Below are positions 54,255 to 61,908 of a stretch of 64,000 nucleotides of DNA, in pieces. Source of the stretch: Lachnospiraceae bacterium (lineage in GTDB: Bacteria > Bacillota > Clostridia > Lachnospirales > Lachnospiraceae); assembly GCA_910576385.1 (NCBI GenBank), contig CAJTIR010000007.1, forward strand, positions 92,218 through 156,217. Direction: 5' to 3'. Position 1 is the first letter of the stretch. Each line of letters begins with the position of its first letter. The notes beneath the pieces were generated by a model that worked only from the letters and a program-made list of their open reading frames with translations, was not told where the DNA came from and searched no databases. Position numbers and translations under genes: made by a program.

Positions 54255-55385
54255 ATGAAGGAGAATGCATATCAAAAAAGCCGGGCGTGGATGGAGCTTA
54301 ATATGGAAAATTTAAAACATAATATAGAAGAATTTCGCCGCATTCTGCCTTGGGATTGTGCATTGATGCCAGCAGTCAAAGCGAATGCCTATGGACATGG
54401 AGCAGTGCTGACAGCAAAGGCGCTGCAAGAGCTAGGCGTACAGGCATTTTGTGTGGCGTCTGTGGCGGAAGGAGCAGAACTTCGGCAGGCAGGTATTACA
54501 GGAGAACTGTTGGTACTCGGTTATACCGATTCCAGTCAGTTTGATGATCTGATCAGTTATCATTTGACTCAGACTGTTATTGATGGGGATTATGCACGGC
54601 AACTGGAACGTGATGGGCGCAGATTCACGGTTCATGTCGGAATTGATACAGGAATGCATCGTTTGGGGGAACACTGGGAGAATGTGGAAGAAATTGTAAA
54701 AATATTTCGGATGCCAAATTTGCAGGTGACAGGACTTTATTCCCATCTCTGTGTCTCAGACGGGCAGACCGAACAGGAGCGAGCCTATACGCTGGAGCAA
54801 ATTCAGCATTTTGAGTATATTGTTGAGGAACTTCACCGCCAGGGATTTAAAGATTTTAAATGTCATTTGCAGGGCAGTTATGGTGTATTAAATTATTCAG
54901 AGTATTGTTTTGACTATGCGCGTGTGGGGATCGCTTTGTATGGCCTATACAGTCAGAAAGGAGATCAGGGCTATGCGTCTGTAGATTTAAGGCCTGTGTT
55001 ATCGTTAAAAGCAAGGGTGACAACAGTCAAAACATTGTTTAAAGGGGAAGGCGCTGGTTATGGGCTGACTTACAATGCCAAAATGGATCGTAAAATTGCA
55101 GCGCTTTCCATTGGTTATGCGGACGGTATACCCCGAAATTTGTCAAACTGCGGCTATGTGCTCTGCAATGGTAGGTTGGCGCCGATTGTCGGCAGGATCT
55201 GTATGGACCAGATGATGGTGGATGTGACAGATATTCCCCGAGTAAAAGCGGGAGACGAGGCAGTGTTGATTGGCAGAAGCGGAAAGATGGAAATTCGCGC
55301 GGAAGATCTGGCGCATTGGGCAGGAACAATCAGCAACGAGATTGTCAGCCGTCTGGGAGAGCGTCTGGAGCGGGTGGCAGATTGA
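54255..55385 (+). CDS. Alanine/serine racemase, VanT racemase half
   Basis: 376 residues, fold-type III PLP racemase. AVKANAYGHGAVLTA has the PLP Lys. Other motifs are YADGIPRNLSNCGYVLCNGR and RICMDQMMVDVTDIP, with the catalytic Tyr in GAGYGLTYNA. Housekeeping Alr and the VanT racemase domain cannot be told apart by eye, but the order vanG-vanXY-membrane half-racemase mirrors vanT, so it likely supplies D-Ser. Last gene of the vanG-like operon. Confidence 0.8.
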   Translation: MKENAYQKSRAWMELNMENLKHNIEEFRRILPWDCALMPAVKANAYGHGAVLTAKALQELGVQAFCVASVAEGAELRQAGITGELLVLGYTDSSQFDDLISYHLTQTVIDGDYARQLERDGRRFTVHVGIDTGMHRLGEHWENVEEIVKIFRMPNLQVTGLYSHLCVSDGQTEQERAYTLEQIQHFEYIVEELHRQGFKDFKCHLQGSYGVLNYSEYCFDYARVGIALYGLYSQKGDQGYASVDLRPVLSLKARVTTVKTLFKGEGAGYGLTYNAKMDRKIAALSIGYADGIPRNLSNCGYVLCNGRLAPIVGRICMDQMMVDVTDIPRVKAGDEAVLIGRSGKMEIRAEDLAHWAGTISNEIVSRLGERLERVAD

Positions 55386-55476
55386 AAAGCGACAACTGTT
55401 GGGTGTTAAGATTTAGCTAAGATTGAGGAAAAAAGCTGAAATATGGGGAAGTATGTGATATTGTGGAGGGGAAATA

Positions 55477-55569
55477 ATCCACGGAATGGAATGGATATGA
55501 GTGAAGGATAATTTAAAGTTATCGGCTGGATTTGATGGCCAAGGATTGAAGGGATAATCCACTGTTATC
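55477..55569. repeat. Left inverted repeat of the defence module
   Basis: It is the reverse complement of 59429-59516. 65 bp (55505-55569) are identical; the outer 28 bases differ by a 5-base insertion (AATGG duplicated) and two substitutions. It contains two palindromic cores: GATAA-TTTAAAG-TTATC at 55507-55523 and GGATAA-N7-TTATC at 55552-55569. Identity ends exactly at the inner edge of the second core. The outer part copies the 3' end of the recombinase gene. Confidence 0.9.
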
Positions 55570-55692
55570 TATTAAAAATTAAACTCGATTTGAATATAGG
55601 ATAGTACTGGATTATGGATGATTCAAAGGTATCTTTCTATATTGTAAGCAGGATAATTGGAAATTTTGGAGATGTGAAATGGGGATTGTTAA

Positions 55693-56316
55693 ATGAGAGG
55701 TAAATTAGTCATTTTATTTGGAATAGATGGAAGCGGAAAATCTACTATCTTAAAAATGTTAGAAGACAGTGGATTAAATAATACAATATATACATCTTGT
55801 TTAAAAAACGCTATATTTGAAGAAGAATTGTACCGAGCCGAAAAAATGCTGCGTTTTACAAGGGCAGAATTTTTTTCCCATGAATTTAAACATGTACTTC
55901 ATATTGGTAGTGTAATCTATAACATGTATAATATAGTATTGCCTCTTTTGAATATAGGTAAGAATGTAATCCTTGATAGATATGCTATATGCATTAAATT
56001 GTTTACCGAACTTTTCCTTGATCCTTCATGTAACTGCTTATCAAAAACATTAGAATGTTTGCCGTCGCCGGATTTAGGAGTCTATCTTGACGTGGACATA
56101 GATACTGCTAGCCGAAGAATACTAGAAAGAAGTAACAAAACTGGAATATTGCCACATTATAGCGAAAGCAGGGAATCCCTAATGCTAAAAAAAGAGAAAT
56201 ATGAAAATATGATTCCCGATGAAAAGTACACCATTTTAAGAATAGATGCAAATCAAAATATTGATAAGGTATACTCCTCAGTGTTTAAGATACTAAGTGA
56301 AATATGCATTCTTTAA
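55693..56316 (+). CDS. Thymidylate-kinase-like P-loop nucleoside monophosphate kinase
   Basis: 207 residues. Walker A is FGIDGSGKST (residues 9-18), the NMP-kinase motif LDRYAICIK (DRY) is present, and a lid with RRILERSNK contains Arg residues. The family phosphorylates dTMP or a related substrate, but the sequence is divergent and the base-binding region is not recognisable. It is AT-rich compared with the flanking van and mutY genes. First gene of a three-gene forward run inside the inverted repeats (dTMPK-like, HAD, TIR). GGGG precedes the ATG by eight bases. It may provide or remove nucleotides in the defence module. Confidence 0.7.
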   Translation: MRGKLVILFGIDGSGKSTILKMLEDSGLNNTIYTSCLKNAIFEEELYRAEKMLRFTRAEFFSHEFKHVLHIGSVIYNMYNIVLPLLNIGKNVILDRYAICIKLFTELFLDPSCNCLSKTLECLPSPDLGVYLDVDIDTASRRILERSNKTGILPHYSESRESLMLKKEKYENMIPDEKYTILRIDANQNIDKVYSSVFKILSEICIL

Positions 56317-56376
56317 AATAAAAATTATCAAGAGCACGTTTAACACTTAATTTTTAGATATAAAGGGGATTTCTTA

Positions 56377-57156
56377 ATGAAATACCAAATGATTTTGCTT
56401 GACTTAGACGGAACATTATTAAATTCAGACAACATCGTGTCCCCAATAACAGCAAATGTCCTAGAGATTTGTAGACAAAAAGGATATTATATAGGTTTTA
56501 TTACTGCACGTTCCCGATCAAAGAAGAATATCCGTCTATTAGATGGTCTGCCATGCGACTTTATTGCTTTCTATAATGGTGCGGAGATTTATGCGAATAA
56601 CCATCTACTAGAGAGCAATGTGTTATCATATAAAAAAACTAAAATGATGTTGCAAGAACTGAACAATGATTTTCCTGGTATGATATTTGATATACATCAG
56701 GAACCGTGGAATTTTTCAAGTGTTTGCGGCGACATATTTCATATGGAATCAGGCGATAGAAGAGTGTGTAATATTAGTAATTTACCAGAATGCAACATTC
56801 AACGCATTCGATTAGAAGCAGAATCTCTTATGTCCATCCCATTACAAAAATATATGACGTCCGAAAGTACCTTTTATCACTCAACATTTGCTGATGTTAT
56901 AATTGTTCATAAAAATGCCAATAAAGAACATGCTGTAAAAAAAGCTTCAGATTTCTTTGATATACCTCTTAGTAAAATGATAGCTTTTGGTGATGACATA
57001 AACGATATTGATATGTTAAAAATCGTTGGTATTGGTGTGGCTATGGGTAACGCAATTCCCAGTCTAAAAAAAATCGCTAATTATGTTACAGAAACAAACG
57101 ACAACAATGGCATTGCAACTTGGATATACAAACATCTTATTACACTAGGAAAATAA
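56377..57156 (+). CDS. HAD-IIB (Cof-type) phosphatase
   Basis: 259 residues. The Cof subfamily has catalytic LDLDGTLLNSDN (DxDGT), FITARSRS (motif II), and FGDDINDIDMLKIVG (motif IV) with a large C2 cap between. Members dephosphorylate sugar phosphates, FMN or PLP. It lies 60 bp after the kinase-like gene and 21 bp before the TIR gene, in the same orientation, so it is likely cotranscribed with them. AT content matches that of the Thoeris genes. Confidence 0.85.
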   Translation: MKYQMILLDLDGTLLNSDNIVSPITANVLEICRQKGYYIGFITARSRSKKNIRLLDGLPCDFIAFYNGAEIYANNHLLESNVLSYKKTKMMLQELNNDFPGMIFDIHQEPWNFSSVCGDIFHMESGDRRVCNISNLPECNIQRIRLEAESLMSIPLQKYMTSESTFYHSTFADVIIVHKNANKEHAVKKASDFFDIPLSKMIAFGDDINDIDMLKIVGIGVAMGNAIPSLKKIANYVTETNDNNGIATWIYKHLITLGK

Positions 57157-57177
57157 TATTTAAATTTAGAGGTATAT

Positions 57178-57945
57178 ATGGAAGACTTTTCAAAAAAACT
57201 GTTTATTTGTTTTTCCGCCAAAGACCGCTATAATATAGTACAACCTATTGTCTATCATCTTAAAAACTATGGTGTTAATGTCTGGTATGATAGATATGAA
57301 ATGGTAATGGGAGATGATCGTTTCAAAAAAAATATAGAGGAAGGTGCTGGGAAATGTGGATACGCATTAATTGTCTTATCCCCAAATACTATTAATTCAG
57401 TATGTGCAACAGAAGAAATAAATATACTCAAATCAAGATACTATAAAAAAGAAATCATTGTTTTTCCTGTATTATATGAATTGAAACCTTGTGACATTCC
57501 TCCTAAGTTTGGCTGGATTAGTAATTTGATTTTTAAAGAAGTTAATCGTACCACTGGTACATTAGAAATATGCAATCATATTGCATGTAAAATTACGAAT
57601 GATATAATAGATAATTGCAGATATAAGACTATTGAGGAAATAGTAAATAGCAACCTAAATCTTCCCAAACCAATAAAATCTTTATTAGAGAAATATACCA
57701 AAATAGATAACGCAAATCTTAACAGTAGAGTCGCATTACTCTATGCTACTTACATTATAATTGTTGAATCCTATAACCTAGCCATAGCTGTATTGTGCGA
57801 AGTGCCTACTAAAGCGTTTGAAAGGTTATTCACAGAAACCCTCCTTAATCTGACAGTGGATTATAGGGAATTATGGTTATTGGAAAATTCAATGTGTATA
57901 TTAATAGAATACTACTTTATATCTTGTACAGAATCCAAAATGTAG
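57178..57945 (+). CDS. thsB: TIR-domain protein, Thoeris ThsB-like
   Basis: 255 residues. The N-terminal TIR domain covers about 1-130: FSKKLFICFSAKDRYNI, VNVWYDRYEMVMGDDRFKKNIEEG and ALIVLSPNTINSVCATEEINIL, with the candidate catalytic Glu80 in the SxCxxxE position. The remaining 120 residues are helical and unrecognised. In Thoeris, ThsB senses phage and makes a cyclic ADP-ribose isomer that activates ThsA. It is the last forward gene. Its 3' end overlaps the reverse-strand SIR2 gene by 34 bases. AGAGGTATAT precedes the ATG. Confidence 0.75.
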   Translation: MEDFSKKLFICFSAKDRYNIVQPIVYHLKNYGVNVWYDRYEMVMGDDRFKKNIEEGAGKCGYALIVLSPNTINSVCATEEINILKSRYYKKEIIVFPVLYELKPCDIPPKFGWISNLIFKEVNRTTGTLEICNHIACKITNDIIDNCRYKTIEEIVNSNLNLPKPIKSLLEKYTKIDNANLNSRVALLYATYIIIVESYNLAIAVLCEVPTKAFERLFTETLLNLTVDYRELWLLENSMCILIEYYFISCTESKM

Positions 57946-59285
57946 ATAACTATTTTTGCAAGTTCTTCTGTATTATATTTGGAGGTAAGTAAATCTATGC
58001 TTTTCTCCAAATATGGGTATTGAGTTAAGTTGCTTTTCAATTGTTTCCATATTATTTCGGATCTCATTCCAGGATATGCAATGGGTATAATAGTTTTATG
58101 ATTTTTCAATGCAATTTCAAATTCTTCTTTAACTCCACTGTTTGGGTTTGGATTATGTTCATTATAGTCCCCGAAGACAAATATCGCTGAACCGCATCCC
58201 CCAATAATCTCCTCACGCAGTCTCTTTTTTTCTTCTAAAGAATTTTCCCCAAAACCAACGAAAGGTCTAACAATAATGTACTTCTCCTTGTCTTTAATGC
58301 CTTTCTTTGCAAGATACTCATTGGCATACCCGATGATATGTGTTCCAAAATGTCTACCTATGCCATTAACAATTCGATAATCATTGGCCAAAAGATGTGA
58401 TGTTATACTACGAGACAGATTATGAGAATATTCTTCTATTTTTTGTTCAAAGGAACGGAACGCCCCTGAAATAAATACTCTTTTATTCCGAATTCGCTTA
58501 TTCAACTCACACAACACAAAGAATATGTCTGTATATTCATTCACGAGAAGAACACGAATATGATATCTGCGTTCTAAATCATCAATGAAGTAAGTAAAAT
58601 ATGGGTTACATTTATCATCTTTCATTATTGTGTAATGATATGGTGCAGCTTCACCTAAATATCTTGTAATTTCGCTCAAACAATCCATTACTAAATAATC
58701 TGTAAAACTATATCCTATGAACAAAAAAGTGCTAGAAATTAATTCTCTTTTAAAAAACATCAGCATCATACGATGGCTGTCTGCATATGCTTCATAGTCT
58801 TTCTGAGTAGCAACAATGCCTTCAGGGTTTGTAATATCGCCATTCATTTTATAGATATTGATTCGTTTATTAAGTTCTACATTAGATAAATCTGCGTCTT
58901 TAAATACTTTATTAATCAAAATATTACGATTCTTATAGTTAAGTTCTAGAACGTTATCAAAATTGGTAGTCCATATATTTGTGAAACCAACATCAATAAG
59001 TTCATTAATTAAAGGACTTTGAAAATCATTTTTATTAATAATATCATTAATTCGTTTTCGAAGTTCTGCTTGTCCGAATTTATTAGAATAATATTGTGCG
59101 ATTCTATAGTAATCCGATGAACCGTCCAATGGTGTGCCAAGTTCTTTTGCAAGTGGCTTGAATAAATTATACCAAGATGGATATCCCGCATTGGCTGAGG
59201 CACCAGCACCTACAAAAAGCGATATTCTCTCATCGAGTGCCTGACGCGTAAATTGATTAAGAAATTGTTCTTTGTTTAGAGGCAT
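57912..59285 (-). CDS. thsA: SIR2-SLOG protein, Thoeris ThsA-like
   Basis: 457 residues from MPLNKEQFLNQFTRQ (an ATG four codons earlier overlaps AAAGGA). The SIR2 domain has ISLFVGAGASANAGYPSW, IWTTNFDNVLE (Asn108) and FLFIGYSFTD. The usual KxHGD is KMNGD here, so the catalytic His position is Asn148. The C-terminal SLOG/STALD domain has KRVFISGAFRSF, DYRIVNGIGRHFGTHIIG and GVKEEFEIALKNHKTIIPI. In ThsA this domain binds the TIR product and activates NAD cleavage. It is transcribed convergently with thsB. Confidence 0.8.
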   Translation of the reverse strand: MPLNKEQFLNQFTRQALDERISLFVGAGASANAGYPSWYNLFKPLAKELGTPLDGSSDYYRIAQYYSNKFGQAELRKRINDIINKNDFQSPLINELIDVGFTNIWTTNFDNVLELNYKNRNILINKVFKDADLSNVELNKRINIYKMNGDITNPEGIVATQKDYEAYADSHRMMLMFFKRELISSTFLFIGYSFTDYLVMDCLSEITRYLGEAAPYHYTIMKDDKCNPYFTYFIDDLERRYHIRVLLVNEYTDIFFVLCELNKRIRNKRVFISGAFRSFEQKIEEYSHNLSRSITSHLLANDYRIVNGIGRHFGTHIIGYANEYLAKKGIKDKEKYIIVRPFVGFGENSLEEKKRLREEIIGGCGSAIFVFGDYNEHNPNPNSGVKEEFEIALKNHKTIIPIAYPGMRSEIIWKQLKSNLTQYPYLEKSIDLLTSKYNTEELAKIVIYILDSVQDIK

Positions 59286-59380
59286 ATAATTTCGCATCCT
59301 TTAATTTGAAATAATTCTTAAATATTTTATAGACTTGGATAATTATTTACTATCCATACCACCCTATCCGTCAAATCCAA

Positions 59381-59401
59381 CAGATAACTATCAATTATCT
59401 G
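59381..59401. other. Palindromic core site 1 (recombinase-type)
   Basis: CAGATAA-CTATCAA-TTATCTG: seven-base arms around a seven-base spacer. It is preceded by GTCAAATCCAA, a motif repeated before site 3. It lies outside the inverted repeat, inside the module. Confidence 0.65.
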
Positions 59402-59428
59402 CACCATTCCTATCTCGCCAAATTGACG

Positions 59429-59516
59429 GATAACAGTGGATTATCCCTTCAATCCTTGGCCATCAAATCCAGCCGATAACTTTAAATTATCCTCCACTCA
59501 CATCCATTCCGTGGAT
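59429..59516. repeat. Right inverted repeat of the defence module
   Basis: Reverse complement of 55477-55569. It holds core site 2 (59428-59446, GGATAA-CAGTGGA-TTATCC) and core site 3 (59475-59491, GATAA-CTTTAAA-TTATC), spaced 46-47 bp as site 1 is from site 2. Its outer part is the 3' end of the recombinase gene, whose stop lies within site 3. Confidence 0.9.
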
Positions 59517-60408
59517 GCTTTTCTGTCAAAATGGCCTTCTGCTTATGCATAGAGACACTGGTATAAATCTCCGTGGTCGTAATTGAGCTATGCCCCAACA
59601 TCTTTTGAATATAGCGGATGTCTACATCCGCCTCCAGCAAGAGCGTAGCAAAGGAATGGCGAAACATATGAGGTGTGATATGCAGAGAAATTTCCGCCAG
59701 ATCAACATATTTGTTAATCATAAACCGCACAGATTGCTCAGAGAGCCGATGCCCCAGGCGGTTGATAAACAGCCAGCCACTCTGTGAGATTTCCTTTTGA
59801 AATGCATTTACGTAGGAAGTAATTGCGGAGATGACATCTGAATTACCAATTTGTATCATGCGTTCTTTGGCGCCCTTCCCCCAGATTAGGACAGAATAAT
59901 TTTCCATATCAATGTCCTGATATTTAAGATTGCAGAGTTCCGAGATACGCATGCCTGTAGCGAACAAAAGTTCAATCACTGCAATATCCCGAAGTGCATA
60001 TTTTTTTTGAAAAGGTGTTGTAGCTTGTTGATGGTGTTGGTAAATAGTAAGTAAAAACAACTGAATGGTGTTGGCCGGAATTATTTTTGGAAGACGTTTC
60101 GGTTCACGGTAGGAAATCCGCATTTTGTTAAAGGGGTTGTGTTCCAGGAGATCTTCATATTCTAGAAAATGAAAAAATGCTTTAAGGCTGGCAATTTTTC
60201 GTTTGGTGGTTTTAGGTTGATACTGTTCATGGAGCATTGCCAGATAAGAAGTCAGGCATTCTTTGGAGATGGGATCTTCATAGGTGGAAGCAAACTTTAT
60301 AAATTGTTTCAAATCAATGTGGTATGCTTTTATCGTTTTTGCGTTCAATTCTTTTTGTGTTTTGCAATGTATTAAATAATTTTCCTTCAAAGTCTCTAGT
60401 GAATACAT
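59482..60408 (-). CDS. Tyrosine recombinase/integrase
   Basis: 308 residues. An N-terminal SAM-like core-binding domain (MYSLETLKENYLIHCKTQKE, KAYHIDLKQFIKF) is followed by the catalytic domain: Arg154 (GMRISELCNL), Lys near 179, HMFR (His247, Arg250), His273 (LGHSSI) and nucleophile Tyr282 (EIYTSV). It is complete and likely active. Such stand-alone recombinases often invert DNA next to restriction and other defence loci. The gene's last codons lie in the right inverted repeat. AAGGAG precedes the ATG. Confidence 0.9.
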   Translation of the reverse strand: MYSLETLKENYLIHCKTQKELNAKTIKAYHIDLKQFIKFASTYEDPISKECLTSYLAMLHEQYQPKTTKRKIASLKAFFHFLEYEDLLEHNPFNKMRISYREPKRLPKIIPANTIQLFLLTIYQHHQQATTPFQKKYALRDIAVIELLFATGMRISELCNLKYQDIDMENYSVLIWGKGAKERMIQIGNSDVISAITSYVNAFQKEISQSGWLFINRLGHRLSEQSVRFMINKYVDLAEISLHITPHMFRHSFATLLLEADVDIRYIQKMLGHSSITTTEIYTSVSMHKQKAILTEKHPRNGCEWRII

Positions 60409-60491
60409 GTTTTTCTCCTTTGTAAGTAGATAATTAAGTTTACAATATCATAATATATGTTCCAGGTTTTCTGTAAAACTTTTAAATTTTT

Positions 60492-60576
60492 GTAACTATT
60501 TAGAACCCCATAAAAATTGGCAATCGAAAGCTTCATATTAATTTGAAAGAGTCTGATTTTCCATTTTTATGAGGGG
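60492..60576. repeat. Dispersed palindromic repeat, copy 8
   Basis: GTAACTATTTAGAACCCCAT and CATTTTTATGAGGGG form the arms, with AATTTGAAAGAGTCTGA in the core. It lies between the recombinase gene and mutY. Confidence 0.7.
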
Positions 60577-60648
60577 ATATGATAGATCTATTAGTATGTC
60601 TGTGGTTTGTAGGGTGCATAGTTAGAAATTATTTAATAAGCTCATAAC

Positions 60649-60678
60649 TTGCCACAGACAGTAAAGTTGTGTTAGAAT
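60649..60678 (+). promoter_or_regulatory. Likely promoter of mutY
   Basis: TTGCCA, 18 bp, then TAGAAT, about 40 bp before the start codon. Both hexamers have one or two mismatches to the consensus. Confidence 0.45.
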
Positions 60679-60716
60679 ACTGTCAGCGCAAATTTTGTAG
60701 AAACTGAGGATAATTT

Positions 60717-61817
60717 ATGATAGACACATTTCCATTAGAAAAAATCACAGAGCCGCTGCTGGCATGGTTTCAAGGGCATGCCAGGGTGCTGCCGTGGAGA
60801 GAAGAACCAACGCCTTATCGGGTGTGGGTATCGGAGATTATGCTGCAGCAGACACGTGTGGAAGCGGTAAAGCCATATTTTGAGCGTTTTACGGCTGCAC
60901 TGCCTACCATTCAGGATTTGGCAGAATGTGAGGAAGAAAAATTATTAAAGCTCTGGGAGGGGCTGGGTTATTATAACCGTGTGCGAAATATGCAGATTGC
61001 GGCCAAGGTGGTGATGGAAAAATATGGCGGAGAGCTTCCAGCAGATTATCAGCAGCTTTTGAAATTAAAGGGGATTGGGCATTATACGGCAGGGGCAATT
61101 GCCTCAATTGCCTATCAAATTTCTGTTCCGGCTGTTGATGGAAATGTCTTGCGCGTAGTAGCGAGAGTGACGGCGGATGATTCTGATATTATGAAACAGT
61201 CTGTGCGCACCAAGGTGGAAAACGAACTGCAAAAGATTATACCAAAAGACCATGCAAGCGCCTTTAATCAGGCATTGATGGAATTGGGAGCTACGGTTTG
61301 TCTTCCCAACGGTGCACCAAAGTGTGAGGAGTGCCCTTGGCAGACATTCTGTGAAGCCAAGCGTCTGGATTGTTGGCAGTTGCTTCCTGTTAAGAGCAAG
61401 GCCAAGCCCAGAAAAATTGAAGAAAAGACAGTATTTATTATTCGGGATGGAGAAAAGGTTGTATTACATAAACGTCCAGCAAAAGGTTTATTGGCGGGAT
61501 TGTATGAATTTCCCAATACCGATGGGCATTTGTCAGAGGAGGAAGCGTTGCTGTGGGTCAAAGAACAGAAATTAGAACCGCTTCGTATTCAGAAATTGGA
61601 TCCAGCAAAGCATATTTTTTCCCATGTGGAATGGCATATGACCGGATATGTCATACGGGTAGACGAGCTAACCGAAAATAAGGGAGAAATGTTGTTTGTG
61701 GAGGCAGCAGATTCCGAGGAACATTATCCCATTCCGGCGGCATTTGCGGCTTATACCAAATATGTACATATTCGTCTGGGCAATGAGAAATATTCTGATT
61801 ATTCAGAGATGGGTTAA
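60717..61817 (+). CDS. mutY: A/G-specific adenine glycosylase
   Basis: 366 residues. SEIMLQQTRVEAV carries the catalytic Glu. LLKLKGIGHYTAGAIASIA is the helix-hairpin-helix, followed by the catalytic Asp in VPAVDGNVLRV. The [4Fe-4S] cysteines CLPNGAPKCEECPWQTFC have the C-x8-C-x2-C-x5-C-like pattern of the family. The C-terminal NUDIX-like domain recognises 8-oxoG. It removes A paired with 8-oxoG. It marks the end of the defence region on this side. Confidence 0.95.
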   Translation: MIDTFPLEKITEPLLAWFQGHARVLPWREEPTPYRVWVSEIMLQQTRVEAVKPYFERFTAALPTIQDLAECEEEKLLKLWEGLGYYNRVRNMQIAAKVVMEKYGGELPADYQQLLKLKGIGHYTAGAIASIAYQISVPAVDGNVLRVVARVTADDSDIMKQSVRTKVENELQKIIPKDHASAFNQALMELGATVCLPNGAPKCEECPWQTFCEAKRLDCWQLLPVKSKAKPRKIEEKTVFIIRDGEKVVLHKRPAKGLLAGLYEFPNTDGHLSEEEALLWVKEQKLEPLRIQKLDPAKHIFSHVEWHMTGYVIRVDELTENKGEMLFVEAADSEEHYPIPAAFAAYTKYVHIRLGNEKYSDYSEMG

Positions 61818-61848
61818 ACCAGATAGGGATAAAAAATAGATATGTATC

Positions 61849-61874
61849 GGCAGGAGCATAGATTTTCTCCTGCC
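61849..61874. terminator. Hairpin between convergent mutY and recombinase genes
   Basis: GGCAGGAG pairs with CTCCTGCC around ten bases. T-runs are weak on both sides, so it is only a probable terminator. Confidence 0.5.
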
Positions 61875-61908
61875 ACGCCTGTATTTAGGCGGTTTGACGT
61901 GTAGTGCG

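Noticed and set aside
60705..60720. GAGGATAATTTA just before mutY as an attachment site for the nearby recombinase
   Set aside because: It matches one half of the core by 12 bases only, lacks the second arm and could be chance.
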